A DNA stretch of 64,000 bases, taken from Nibribacter ruber. Lineage in GTDB: Bacteria > Bacteroidota > Bacteroidia > Cytophagales > Hymenobacteraceae. Under the pieces are notes generated by a model that saw only the letters and a list, made by a program, of their open reading frames with translations, was not told where the DNA came from and ran no database searches. Within the stretch, counting starts at the first letter, position 1. Each line of letters starts with the position of its first letter. The stretch lies in NCBI RefSeq assembly GCF_009913235.1, contig NZ_CP047897.1, forward strand, positions 2,665,001 to 2,729,000, given 5' to 3'. The position numbers and the translations under genes were made by a program. Positions 27,543 to 36,974 of the stretch are shown here, piece by piece.

Positions 27543-27572
27543 TTGTATTTGACGAAGCATCCCGTATTTTTG
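27543..27572 (+). promoter_or_regulatory. Bacteroidota-type promoter upstream of DUF6660 gene
   Basis: TTG at 27543-27545, 19 bases, then TATTTTTG at 27565-27572, which matches the TAnnTTTG -7 box of Bacteroidota sigma factor. The predicted start of transcription is at or next to the ATG at 27578, so the mRNA may be nearly leaderless, unless a later ATG is used. Confidence 0.45.
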
Positions 27573-27577
27573 CCCCA

Positions 27578-27892
27578 ATGAAGTGGACTAACCTTCTCAT
27601 CGCTGTCTTCATGACCCTTGTGGCCTGTATGCCGTGCAGCGACACGTACGGTTACTCTGAGACGGGGAACAAGGCTTCCGTGGCCTCGGCAACCGCCGAA
27701 AACCACCAGGAGTCGGCCGATGTGTGCACGCCGCTCTGCATCTGCAGTTGCTGCGCTGGTTTCTCCCAGCCGGCCCCAGCCCCACTTCATATGGAGGCAA
27801 AGCCGGTCTTTCACCGGACGCCCCTTCTTTCCATCTACCGGGAACGGCACCTGACCGTCCATGCCTCCATCTGGCAACCCCCCAAAGTTTAA
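27578..27892 (+). CDS. Small secreted Cys-rich protein, DUF6660-like
   Basis: 104 residues with a signal peptide (LLIAVFMTLVACMPCSDTYG). A Cys cluster follows (VCTPLCICSCCAGF) and the end is HLTVHASIWQPPKV. The CTP.C.C.CC arrangement fits the Bacteroidota DUF6660 family, typically placed right before CzcA/CusA genes, as here (107 bases upstream). It is analogous to the HYC_CC_PP-like protein ahead of the Cus operon. Periplasmic metal binding or sensing is inferred only. The chosen start has a -7 box immediately upstream. Confidence 0.65.
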   Translation: MKWTNLLIAVFMTLVACMPCSDTYGYSETGNKASVASATAENHQESADVCTPLCICSCCAGFSQPAPAPLHMEAKPVFHRTPLLSIYRERHLTVHASIWQPPKV

Positions 27893-27999
27893 GCCTTCTT
27901 TAGTGACTGCCGGGTCAAGGTAAACTCCTTCTCCTTGCTATTTCGCCTGGATTCCCATGGGTCCCAGGCTGTCTATTTATTGGCTTAAACAATATTTTA

Positions 28000-30900
28000 A
28001 TGATTGACAATCTGATAGCTTTTTCCATCCGGAACAAGCTGATCGTTGGGCTATTTACCCTTGCCCTGGTGGTTTGGGGGCTTTTCTCCCTGAGCCGGCT
28101 TCCCATCGACGCCGTTCCGGACATTACCAACAACCAAGTGCAGATCATCACGACTTCCCCCACCTTGGCGGCGCAGGAGGTCGAGCAGTTCATCACCTAC
28201 CCGATCGAGATTGAGATGGCCAACGTGCCGGACCTGGTGGAGGTCCGCTCCATCTCCCGGTTCGGCCTTTCCGTGGTCACCGTGGTCTTTGAGGATGATG
28301 TGGACGTCTACCTTGCCCGCCAGATCGTGGGTGAGAAGCTCAGAAGCGCCCAGGAGCAGATCCCAGATGGGCTGGGCACCCCTGAGATGGGCCCTGTCTC
28401 AACCGGCCTGGGTGAGATATACCAGTATGTGCTGCACACCACCCCCAACTCGCCTAAGAAATACTCACCCACGGAACTAAGGACGATCCAGGACTGGATC
28501 GTGAAACGGCAGTTGGCCGGCACGCCCGGGGTGGCCGAGGTCAGCAGCTTCGGCGGGATGCTGAAGCAGTACCAGGTTTCAGTGGACCCAGAAAGGCTTC
28601 GGGCGTTCGACCTTTCCATCTCAGATATCTTTGAGGCGTTGGAGAAAAACAACCAGAACACCGGTGGGGCCTTTATAGAGAAAGGACCGAACGCTTATTT
28701 CATACGGGGCATCGGCTTGCTGACGAACTTTGAGGACATCAGGCAGATCCTTGTCAGGAACACAGATGGAGTCCCATTGCTGATCAGGGACGTCGCCACC
28801 GTAGAGGAGGGAAGCGCCGTTCGTTATGGTGCCTTGACCCGAAACGGCGAGGGAGAGGTGGTAGGCGGCATCGTCATGATGCTCAAAGGGCAGAACTCCG
28901 CGCAGGTGATCGAACAAGTAAAGGCGAAGGTAGAGGGAATCCAGAAAACCCTACCAGCTGGGGTGGTGCTGGAGCCGTTCCTGGACCGCACCCGCCTGGT
29001 GGACCGCGCAATCGGCACCGTCAGCAAAAACCTCATAGAAGGGGGGCTTATCGTGGTTTTCGTTTTGGTGCTCCTGTTGGGCAACCTAAGGGCCGGACTT
29101 GTGGTGGCCTCGGTCATTCCCCTGGCCATGCTTTTCGCCGTCTCCATGATGCAATTATTCGGCGTATCCGGAAACCTGATGAGCCTGGGGGCGATTGACT
29201 TCGGTTTGATTGTGGACGGCGCAGTCATCATCGTGGAGAGTATCGTGCACCGGATAGGGACCAACCGAAGATTCGCAGACATAGACAGGCTCAACCAGGG
29301 GCAGATGGATGATATTGTCCTGGATGCCACCGTCAAAATACGCCAGTCGGCCGCTTTCGGGGAAATTATCATCCTTATCGTCTACCTGCCCATACTGGCG
29401 CTGGTGGGGATTGAGGGCAAGATGTTCCGGCCTATGGCCCAGACCGTGGGGTTTGCCATCCTGGGCGCCTTGATCCTTTCCCTGACCTACGTGCCTATGG
29501 CCTCTGCCCTCTTCTTGAGTAAGAAGACGAAGCATAAAACCACCATGGCTGACAGGGTCATGGCAAGGTTGGAGAATCTGTATGGGGGGTTGCTGCAGAA
29601 GGCACTTAAGATTAGAGGCCTTTTGACGGGGCTTACCCTTGGGTTGTTTCTTTTCACACTCTTTTTGTTCACAAGGATGGGAGGTGAGTTCATTCCCACC
29701 CTCGACGAAGGGGATTTTGCCATCGAGTCCTCTATCAGTGCCGGTTCTTCGCTTACCCAAAGTGTCAAGACATTCTCCCAGGCAGAGAAAATCCTTCTCA
29801 CGCAATTCCCAGAGGTAAAGGAGGTGGTCAGCAAAATCGGAGCATCTGAGATACCGACGGACCCCATGCCCGTAGAGGCAGCTGATATGACCGTTATCCT
29901 GAAGGACCGGGACGATTGGGAGTCAGCCGACACCAGGGAGGGGCTTATGGAGAAGATGGAAGAGGCGCTTTCCATCATTCCGGGCTTGAACGCAGAGTTC
30001 TCACAGCCTATTCAGTTGAGAAGCAACGAGCTGATCACCGGGGTGAAACAGGACATCGCGGTAAAGATCTACGGCGAGGACTTGGACGTACTGGCCCAGA
30101 AAGCCGAGGAGGCGGCCAACCTCATCCGCCCGATTGCAGGGGTGGGGGATTTGAAGGTGGAGCAGACTAAGGGTCTGCCGCAGATCCTAGTGAAATACAA
30201 CCGGGCCCAGATGGCCCAGATGGGCGTGAACATAGAGGATGTGAACCAGGTTCTCCGCTCCGGTTTCGCCGGCGGGGAGGCTGGGGTCATCTTTGAGGGC
30301 GAGAGGCGCTTCGATCTCGTGGTGAGGTTGGGCCAGGCGAACCGGCAGAACTTCTCTGACGTGGAGAACCTGCTCATCGACCTGCCCACCGGGGCCAGGA
30401 TCCCACTCCGGCAGGTGGCCCAGGTGACACTACAGGAAGGGCCAAGCCAGATATCGCGGGATGACACCAAACGCCGCATCACCATAGGCATCAATGCCCG
30501 GGAGCGTGACGTGGAGAACCTGGTAAAGGAAATACAGGCGACCCTGGAAGCCGGGTTCAAATTGCCGGTCGGCTACTATATAAGCTACGGCGGGCAGTTT
30601 GAGAATCTACAGGCCGCCAAGGCCCGGCTTTCGGTGGCTGTGCCACTTTCCCTGGCGATTATCCTGATACTTCTCTTTCTGACCTTCGGCTCTTTCAAGC
30701 AAAGCCTGCTCATCTTCACGGCCATTCCCCTGGCGGCCATAGGCGGTGTGTTCGCCTTGCTGTTGAGGGGCATGCCCTTCAGTATATCCGCCGGTATAGG
30801 TTTCATCGCCCTCTTCGGCGTGGCGGTGTTGAACGGGATCGTTCTGATCGGGTATTTCAACCAGTTGAAAAAAGAGGGATGGGAAGACCCTTATGCCAGG

Positions 30901-32391
30901 ATCATGGAAGGGACGAAGGTCCGGCTGCGCCCGGTGATCATGACGGCGGCGGTGGCCTCACTGGGCTTCCTTCCCATGGCACTTTCCGGCTCTGCCGGGG
31001 CTGAGGTGCAGAAACCGTTGGCCACAGTGGTGATTGGGGGCCTTATCACCTCCACACTACTCACCCTTTTCCTGCTACCGGTTCTATACAGTTTCGTAGA
31101 GAAGCTGCAGAAGCCTGGCCCATCATCGGGATTGAACGGCAAAGTGGTCCTTTTACTTTGCATCCTACTGTCAGGTGCTGGGGGGCTTTCCGCCAATGCC
31201 CAGACAGTTCCCATTCCCGGCGGCATCACCTCGCTGACCCAGGCGGTGGACCTCGCCCTACAGAGCAGTCCGGCGGTCAAGGCAGCCACTTTGGAAGTTG
31301 AAAGGCAGCAGGCCCTGCGCAAGACGGGCTTCGAGCTACCCAAGACAGCGGTCACTGGCGGTTTCGGTCAGATGAACAGTGCCGCCAACGATAACTCTCT
31401 GACGATATCACAGGGCTTCTCCCTTCCGGGGGTATACCGAAGCCAGGCCCGATTGGCAGCTCAACAGGTCCTTAGTGCAGAGGTGCAATTGAAACAGACC
31501 AGGCGTGCGGTGATACGGGATGTCAAACTCATCTTTAATGAGTGGTCTATCCTTACCCAAAGGCAGGTTTACCTGGCCGCGCAGGATACGCTCGCCCGGC
31601 AGTTCGCCAGGGCCGCAGATGTCCGCTACCGAACCGGGGAGGCCAACTACCTGGAAAAGATCGCCGCCGAGGCTCAGGCCATGGAGGCGCGCACGGCCCT
31701 GGAGGCGGCCCAGGCCGAAGCCCTTTCTGTCAGGCAACGGCTGGCCAGGTCGCTGTTTCTTGGGGACACGCTCCAAATCCAGCCTGAGCTGAGACCGGCA
31801 GAGGTGTCCTTTCCCGTGGACACGGCTTGGCTCAGCAGCCACCCCCAGATCAGTCTCTTTAAAAATGAGGTTGCCCTAAGCGAGGCTCAGGCAAAGGTGG
31901 AGAAAAGCCGGCTGCTGCCAGAGTTTTCCATTGGGGTGACGAGCCAGACCATCCAGGGGTTCCAGAACACCTCAGGCACGGAACAGTACTTCGGGCCGAG
32001 CAGGCGCTTCCAGTCCGTGGAGGCTGGGGTGGCCATCCCCCTTATTTCCCGGGCGCAGCGGGCGAGGGTCCAAGCCTCTGTCCTGCAGACCCGCGTCGCT
32101 GAGGCCCAGCTACAGAACCAGCGCTTGGTTTTGGAGACAGAGTTCCGGCGGCTGAGCCAGGAATATGACAGGCACCGGAAAATGCTCCAATATTATGAGG
32201 AGAAGGCCCTTCCCCAGGCCAGTCTGCTGATTGAATATGCGACCAAGGGTTTCAGGGCAGGGGAGACGGAGTACACTGAATATATCCAGAACATCGCCCA
32301 GGCCCAGCGGATCAGGTTGCAGTACCTGGACACGCTGTCACAGTTCAACCAGGCCGCTATTCAGATTGAGTATCACTTAAAGGACAATTAG
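28000..32391 (+). CDS. czcA: CzcA RND pump fused to CzcC outer-membrane channel
   Basis: 1463 residues in one frame. Residues 1-1040 are a complete HME-RND pump: TM1 (LFTLALVVWGLFSLSRLPID), porter domains and TM12 (ITSTLLTLFLLPVLYSFVEK). TM4 reads AIDFGLIVDGAVIIVES, with D400, D406 and E413 equal to the Asp/Asp/Glu of CzcA, and the CusA Met triad is absent, so divalent ions (Co, Zn, Cd, Ni) are the likely substrates. Residues 1046-1066 form a further hydrophobic, signal-like helix (VVLLLCILLSGAGGLSANA), and 1068-1463 are an outer-membrane efflux factor (LTQAVDLALQSSPAVKAATL, RVQASVLQTRV). Such fusions are known in Bacteroidota, but how the channel part reaches the outer membrane is unclear; cleavage after ANA is a possibility. 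The adaptor gene follows 2 bases later. Confidence 0.9.
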   Translation: MIDNLIAFSIRNKLIVGLFTLALVVWGLFSLSRLPIDAVPDITNNQVQIITTSPTLAAQEVEQFITYPIEIEMANVPDLVEVRSISRFGLSVVTVVFEDDVDVYLARQIVGEKLRSAQEQIPDGLGTPEMGPVSTGLGEIYQYVLHTTPNSPKKYSPTELRTIQDWIVKRQLAGTPGVAEVSSFGGMLKQYQVSVDPERLRAFDLSISDIFEALEKNNQNTGGAFIEKGPNAYFIRGIGLLTNFEDIRQILVRNTDGVPLLIRDVATVEEGSAVRYGALTRNGEGEVVGGIVMMLKGQNSAQVIEQVKAKVEGIQKTLPAGVVLEPFLDRTRLVDRAIGTVSKNLIEGGLIVVFVLVLLLGNLRAGLVVASVIPLAMLFAVSMMQLFGVSGNLMSLGAIDFGLIVDGAVIIVESIVHRIGTNRRFADIDRLNQGQMDDIVLDATVKIRQSAAFGEIIILIVYLPILALVGIEGKMFRPMAQTVGFAILGALILSLTYVPMASALFLSKKTKHKTTMADRVMARLENLYGGLLQKALKIRGLLTGLTLGLFLFTLFLFTRMGGEFIPTLDEGDFAIESSISAGSSLTQSVKTFSQAEKILLTQFPEVKEVVSKIGASEIPTDPMPVEAADMTVILKDRDDWESADTREGLMEKMEEALSIIPGLNAEFSQPIQLRSNELITGVKQDIAVKIYGEDLDVLAQKAEEAANLIRPIAGVGDLKVEQTKGLPQILVKYNRAQMAQMGVNIEDVNQVLRSGFAGGEAGVIFEGERRFDLVVRLGQANRQNFSDVENLLIDLPTGARIPLRQVAQVTLQEGPSQISRDDTKRRITIGINARERDVENLVKEIQATLEAGFKLPVGYYISYGGQFENLQAAKARLSVAVPLSLAIILILLFLTFGSFKQSLLIFTAIPLAAIGGVFALLLRGMPFSISAGIGFIALFGVAVLNGIVLIGYFNQLKKEGWEDPYARIMEGTKVRLRPVIMTAAVASLGFLPMALSGSAGAEVQKPLATVVIGGLITSTLLTLFLLPVLYSFVEKLQKPGPSSGLNGKVVLLLCILLSGAGGLSANAQTVPIPGGITSLTQAVDLALQSSPAVKAATLEVERQQALRKTGFELPKTAVTGGFGQMNSAANDNSLTISQGFSLPGVYRSQARLAAQQVLSAEVQLKQTRRAVIRDVKLIFNEWSILTQRQVYLAAQDTLARQFARAADVRYRTGEANYLEKIAAEAQAMEARTALEAAQAEALSVRQRLARSLFLGDTLQIQPELRPAEVSFPVDTAWLSSHPQISLFKNEVALSEAQAKVEKSRLLPEFSIGVTSQTIQGFQNTSGTEQYFGPSRRFQSVEAGVAIPLISRAQRARVQASVLQTRVAEAQLQNQRLVLETEFRRLSQEYDRHRKMLQYYEEKALPQASLLIEYATKGFRAGETEYTEYIQNIAQAQRIRLQYLDTLSQFNQAAIQIEYHLKDN

Positions 32392-32393
32392 AA

Positions 32394-33641
32394 ATGTATA
32401 AATATATCAGATCAACAACCTTCCTATTGCTGCTGACCATCTGCATTGGCGGCAGTGCCTGTCAGAAGGAAGCTAAAATCGCCGAGGAAACCGAGGAGGC
32501 CCATGCCGAAGGCGAACCTGGGGCGGAGGAGGCCATCGGGCTGACCCAGGCCCAAATGGATGCGGTGGGAATAAAATTGGGAGACCTTGAGAACCGGCCC
32601 CTGAAAAGCGGGATACAGGCAAACGGAATGCTGGACCTGCCCCCACAGAACAAAGCCACCATCTCCAGCATGACAGAGGGGGTTGTACGCGAAATCTTTG
32701 TGACCCAAGGCCAGTTCGTAAAGAAAGGACAGCGGCTGGTGAGTCTGGAGCATCCCAGTATCATCCAGTTGCAGGAGGAGTATTTGCAGGCCCGAAGCGC
32801 ACTTAGTTACGCGCAGAAGGATTATGAGCGGCAGAAAGAACTGTTGCGGGAGAACATCATCGCCGCTAAGAAGTTCCAGTTGGCAGAGGCCGAATACCGG
32901 GGTAGGCAGGCGGCGGTCTCGTCTTTGGCCAGCCAGCTTAGCCAGATGGGTATCACCCCCAACCGGGTGCGGGTGGGGTCGCTCCTGCGTTCCGTTTCCG
33001 TGGTGTCGCCCATGCACGGGTATGTGCATCAGATCAAGGTGAACATTGGCGCCTTGGTTGAGCCGTCCAAGGAGCTATTCCAGGTAGTGGACAACCACCA
33101 CATCCAGATTGACCTTCAGGTCTTTGAAAAGGACATCGCCTTAGTCAAGAACGGGCAGAAGGTCCTCTTTTCCCTGACCTCCAATCCCTCCAAGACTTAT
33201 GAGGCCACTATCTTCTCGGTGGGTAAGTCATTTGAGAACGATACCAAGACGGTGGTGGTGCACGCCCAGATCAACGACAACCAGGAGGCTACCCTGCTTC
33301 CCGGCATGTTCGTGAGCGGCCGCATACTGACCTCTGAGGCCACCGTGCCGGCGCTCCCGGATGAGGCCATTATTGCTGAAGGGGCTCTGAAGTTTGTCTT
33401 CGCTGCCACGCGTGCCACCCGCACCTCTGAGTCTAAAGCTGAGAGCTCCGAAGAAGAGCATGAGGGAGAACTCGCTCCAGATTGGGTCTTTACCAAGATT
33501 GGGGTTCAGACGGGATCCACGGATGCCGGCTATACAGAGGTGAAACTCTTGAACCCTATACCGGCCGGCTCGCAACTCGTTACCAAAGGTGCCTACTATG
33601 TCGCGGCGCAAGCCAACAAAGGAGAGGGCGACCATCACTAA
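32394..33641 (+). CDS. czcB: CzcB-type RND periplasmic adaptor
   Basis: 415 residues, lipoprotein signal (FLLLLTICIGGSAC), acidic leader, then a standard adaptor: barrel-sandwich halves (GVVREIFVTQGQFVKKGQRL and SPMHGYVHQIKVNIGALVEP), an alpha-hairpin between, and a beta-barrel and membrane-proximal domain with a His/Glu-rich insert (ESSEEEHEGELAP). There is no N-terminal heavy-metal-binding domain, unlike the Cus adaptors. It starts 2 bases after the CzcA-CzcC gene, so the two are translated together. It ends in GDHH. Confidence 0.9.
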   Translation: MYKYIRSTTFLLLLTICIGGSACQKEAKIAEETEEAHAEGEPGAEEAIGLTQAQMDAVGIKLGDLENRPLKSGIQANGMLDLPPQNKATISSMTEGVVREIFVTQGQFVKKGQRLVSLEHPSIIQLQEEYLQARSALSYAQKDYERQKELLRENIIAAKKFQLAEAEYRGRQAAVSSLASQLSQMGITPNRVRVGSLLRSVSVVSPMHGYVHQIKVNIGALVEPSKELFQVVDNHHIQIDLQVFEKDIALVKNGQKVLFSLTSNPSKTYEATIFSVGKSFENDTKTVVVHAQINDNQEATLLPGMFVSGRILTSEATVPALPDEAIIAEGALKFVFAATRATRTSESKAESSEEEHEGELAPDWVFTKIGVQTGSTDAGYTEVKLLNPIPAGSQLVTKGAYYVAAQANKGEGDHH

Positions 33642-33677
33642 TTTAGAATGGGAGTTTAATCTTTACTGATAACTGAT

Positions 33678-34298
33678 ATGGTCCACGTTCTTCTGGATAG
33701 CCTTTTGATTAGTCTGATCCACGCCCTGATCCCCAGCCACTGGATGGCCCTGGTGGCCATAGGGCGCTCAGAGGGTTGGCCGCTGGCCACCACGCTCCGG
33801 GCCACCCTTTTGGCGGGCTTTGCCCACATTACTGGCACCCTATTGTTGGGAGGCCTGATCGGGTACCTCGGGATTAGGCTGTCTGAGAAGTTTACGTCTT
33901 TTGCCCAAAACGCAACTCCTCTGGTTATGGTCCTGATAGGCATCTTTTTACTGGGTATTGCCTATTCCCATCCCGATCAGGTTCCTGAGGACCAGCCGAA
34001 CCTTGGTAAAGCGCCTTCCGTCCGTAGCTGGTTCGCCACCATGACGGTGGCCCTGTTTTTTTCGCCCTGTTTGGAGATAAGCTCCTATTTCCTGACAGCC
34101 GGTACCCATGGGTGGCAGGGAATTCTCCTGGTGGCGGTGGTTTTCGTTTTTGTGACGCTGCCGTTGATGCTGGGGCTTGTCGCGTTGGGGTACCGGGGCA
34201 TCGGCCGCTTCAAAGGAGTGGTGCTGGAGAGGCACGGGCACGCTATCATGGGTGGCGTGCTGATCGTCTTGGGATTGGCCACCTTCATTTTTGAATAG
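33678..34298 (+). CDS. Multi-pass membrane protein, UreH/NicO-like metal exporter candidate
   Basis: 206 residues with about six hydrophobic helices. The first has ISLIHALIPSHWMALVAIGR, which recalls the HALxPDH-type helix of UreH/NicO-like transporters and related exporters; the third has AGFAHITGTLLLGGLIGYLG with a buried His. A cluster of SPCLEISSYF sits in a later helix. It lies between czcB and the ZntA gene, on the same strand with short gaps (36 and 22 bases), so a role in divalent metal export is inferred. The family assignment is by pattern only. Confidence 0.55.
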   Translation: MVHVLLDSLLISLIHALIPSHWMALVAIGRSEGWPLATTLRATLLAGFAHITGTLLLGGLIGYLGIRLSEKFTSFAQNATPLVMVLIGIFLLGIAYSHPDQVPEDQPNLGKAPSVRSWFATMTVALFFSPCLEISSYFLTAGTHGWQGILLVAVVFVFVTLPLMLGLVALGYRGIGRFKGVVLERHGHAIMGGVLIVLGLATFIFE

Positions 34299-34320
34299 TT
34301 AAATTAATAATCGAACTCAC

Positions 34321-36348
34321 ATGTCACAGGAACTTACCGGCGGCGAAGACCGCAACCCAACTTATAATACAGCCCCCCTAACGGGCCCGGATATACCAAT
34401 GGATGAAGAAAGGGGCCCAAGTGCGGTCAAACACGCCGATGTGGGGAAGAACGGCGGCCATGACGGCCATGACCATGGGGGCGGGGAATCCCCAGGGTGG
34501 AAAAGCCACTGGGCGCTTCTGCTGTCCCTGGCCGTACTGGTGGCTATGCTAACTTTGGAGTACGGCTTCGGCTACGTCCCATCCGCACCGCTGGGCCTTG
34601 CCATATACGGCGCCGCCTACCTGCTTGCGGGCTATAAGGTACTGGACCTCGCCTTCCGCAAGGCCATGCGCCTCGACTTCTTCAATGAGTTCTTCCTGAT
34701 GAGCGTCGCCACACTCGGTGCCTTTGCCATCGGCTCCTACAGTGAGGGTGTGGCCGTCATGGTGTTCTACTCCATAGGGGAGTGGTTCCAGGACGCTGCC
34801 GTGAACCGTGCTAAGCGCAGTATAAAGGCATTGTTGGATATTCGCCCCGATGAGGTCTCTGTCATCAGGAACGGAACGGCTATGGTAGTTGACCCAAAGG
34901 AAGTACAGATTGGGGAGACCATCCAGATGAAATCCGGGGAGAAAGTGGCCCTGGACGGCGAACTGCTCTCAGAGAAGGCATCCTTCAACACCGCCGCCCT
35001 GACCGGGGAGAGCAAACCTGACACAAAGGCGAAGGGGGAGAAAGTGTACGCCGGAATGATCAACCTCAATACCGTGGCTGAGGTCCAGGTCACCTCCCTG
35101 TTTCGGGACAGCAAGCTGAGCAGGATATTGGAGATGGTCCAGGATGCGACCGCTAGGAAGTCGCAGACCCAGCTCTTCATCTCCCGTTTCGCTAAAGTCT
35201 ATACACCCATCGTCTTCTTTCTGGCCTTAGCCGTATGCGCTGTGCCTTATTTCATAATAGACGACTATGACTTCAACGTCTGGTTCTACCGCGCGCTGGT
35301 CTTCCTGGTGATAAGCTGTCCCTGTGCGCTGGTAGTGTCCATTCCCCTGGGTTATTTCGGTGGGATCGGGCTGGCCTCCCGGAACGGAATCCTTTTTAAG
35401 GGATCAAACTTCCTGGATGTGATGACCAGGGTCAACGCGGTGGTGATGGACAAGACCGGCACTTTGACGCACGGCGTCTTCAAGGTGCAGCAGGTGGTGG
35501 CCCACGGGCTGGAGGAACAAGAGCTTATAAGCCTGACAGCCGCCATCGAGACGCAGTCCACCCACCCGATCGCTAAGGCCATAGCCGAATTCGCTGGGGC
35601 CCAGACCCTACAGGTGTCCAAAATTGAGCAGGTGGAGGAGATATCGGGCCACGGGCTCAAAGGCATGATCGATGGAAAGCAGGTGCTGGCCGGCAACACC
35701 AAACTATTGAAGAAATTCAACATACCCTACCCATTGGAGATCGAGGGCATCGTCAACACCATAGTGGTGGTGGCGGTGAACGGGCAGTACGCCGGGTACA
35801 TCACCATTGCAGACGAGATAAAGGAGGATGCGGCTCAGGCCATTAGGGAGATGCATGCCTTGAACATCCAGACAGTGATGCTCTCGGGTGACAAACAGAC
35901 GGTGGTGGACGAGGTGGCCACGAAACTGGGCATTGATACGGCGTTTGGGAACCTCCTCCCGGAGGACAAGGTAGCTAAGGTGCAGGCGTTGAAGGATCAG
36001 GGCAGGCACATTGCCTTTGTGGGTGACGGGGTGAATGACGCGCCGGTGGTGGCCCTGGCTGATGCCGGGATCGCCATGGGAGGCCTGGGCAGCGATGCCA
36101 CCATAGAGACCGCTGATGTGGTGATCCAGAACGATCAGCCGTCCAAGATCGTGTCCGCCATAAAGGTGGGGAAGATAACCCGCAGTATCGTCTGGCAGAA
36201 CATCATTTTGGCGATGACTGTCAAGGTAATCGTGCTGGCCTTGGGTGCCGGGGGGGTGGCCACCCTGTGGGAGGCGGTCATCGCCGATGTGGGCGTCGCC
36301 CTGCTGGCCATCTTGAATGCGGTGCGGATACAGCGCATGAAAGTATAG
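34321..36348 (+). CDS. zntA: ZntA-type Zn/Cd/Pb P-type ATPase (CPC motif)
   Basis: 675 residues. The His/Gly-rich N-terminus (NGGHDGHDHGGGES) replaces the usual CxxC HMA domain. The membrane site is ISCPCALVVSIP (C333-P334-C335), as in P1B-2 ATPases. The phosphorylation Asp is D377 in DKTGTLTHG; TGES and GDGVNDAPVVALADAGIAMG are also present. The last helix carries AVIADVGVALLAILNAVRIQ with the Asp typical of ZntA types, supporting Zn2+/Cd2+/Pb2+ rather than Cu+. It completes the CzcA/CzcB/export cluster: this pump moves divalent ions to the periplasm, where the Czc system can expel them. Confidence 0.9.
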   Translation: MSQELTGGEDRNPTYNTAPLTGPDIPMDEERGPSAVKHADVGKNGGHDGHDHGGGESPGWKSHWALLLSLAVLVAMLTLEYGFGYVPSAPLGLAIYGAAYLLAGYKVLDLAFRKAMRLDFFNEFFLMSVATLGAFAIGSYSEGVAVMVFYSIGEWFQDAAVNRAKRSIKALLDIRPDEVSVIRNGTAMVVDPKEVQIGETIQMKSGEKVALDGELLSEKASFNTAALTGESKPDTKAKGEKVYAGMINLNTVAEVQVTSLFRDSKLSRILEMVQDATARKSQTQLFISRFAKVYTPIVFFLALAVCAVPYFIIDDYDFNVWFYRALVFLVISCPCALVVSIPLGYFGGIGLASRNGILFKGSNFLDVMTRVNAVVMDKTGTLTHGVFKVQQVVAHGLEEQELISLTAAIETQSTHPIAKAIAEFAGAQTLQVSKIEQVEEISGHGLKGMIDGKQVLAGNTKLLKKFNIPYPLEIEGIVNTIVVVAVNGQYAGYITIADEIKEDAAQAIREMHALNIQTVMLSGDKQTVVDEVATKLGIDTAFGNLLPEDKVAKVQALKDQGRHIAFVGDGVNDAPVVALADAGIAMGGLGSDATIETADVVIQNDQPSKIVSAIKVGKITRSIVWQNIILAMTVKVIVLALGAGGVATLWEAVIADVGVALLAILNAVRIQRMKV

Positions 36349-36376
36349 GAAAGTTAGGCTGTTTATGTTTTGAAGT

Positions 36377-36416
36377 GTTGGATTCTTGGAGGTATTAAAT
36401 GCTCTAAGAATCCAAC
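36377..36416 (+). terminator. Hairpin at the end of the Czc/ZntA cluster
   Basis: Arms GTTGGATTCTT (36377-36387) and AAGAATCCAAC (36406-36416) with an 18-base loop, 29 bases after the zntA stop. The U-run is weak, so termination strength is uncertain. Confidence 0.55.
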
Positions 36417-36548
36417 TTACGAAGCTTTGCCAGGCTGTATTTACAGTGACATGATTTGCATGTCATTTGTTCCAGTTATGTTGAGGACGTCACAAAATTA
36501 TACCAAGGCTCTGTAGTTTCTTAACTGTTCGGTCTGAAGCCATTTATG

Positions 36549-36962
36549 CTATGGCATAACCTCATAAAAGGTAAGCAGGTTGCGGTGATGGTCTAAGGCC
36601 GGAAACTCCCTGTCCCCCCAAGGCTGCTCTACCACCACTGTGGCCGCGTCATAGACAACGCCTTGCGCCTTGTATTCCATGAACAGTTCATCAATGCCCT
36701 GCACCTCTATCCTGCAACTGGCTGTACCAGCCAAAAAGCTTTCGGCACCACTGCAGATAGGAAGAATTGACAAGGACGCACCTTTTGAGCGCCAACTCTC
36801 ATCCCCTGATTTCCATAGGTGAAGTTCCACCTCGTCACGGACTAAGATGGCGAACCCGTCTTCCTTGTGGCGTGCCTCAAAGCCAAGCTTTTCCGAATAG
36901 AATTTAACTGATTCCCCAATATTCCTGACGGGAAGCGCAGGAATGGATTTTTTCATCTTCAT
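36549..36962 (-). CDS. Glyoxalase/bleomycin-resistance fold protein
   Basis: 137 residues, a single vicinal-oxygen-chelate fold: SIPALPVRNIGESVKFYSEK at the start and FPALDHHRNLLTFYEVMP at the end, with VELHLWKSGD and YKAQGVVYDAATVVVEQP between, as in bleomycin-resistance-type glyoxalase homologues. It lies last in the mercury-like minus-strand cluster, 12 bases after the GDCCVxC gene. Its substrate is unknown; the cluster suggests a metal or antibiotic response, but that is inference. Confidence 0.75.
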   Translation of the reverse strand: MKMKKSIPALPVRNIGESVKFYSEKLGFEARHKEDGFAILVRDEVELHLWKSGDESWRSKGASLSILPICSGAESFLAGTASCRIEVQGIDELFMEYKAQGVVYDAATVVVEQPWGDREFPALDHHRNLLTFYEVMP

Positions 36963-36974
36963 GCTTGTAGAGGG

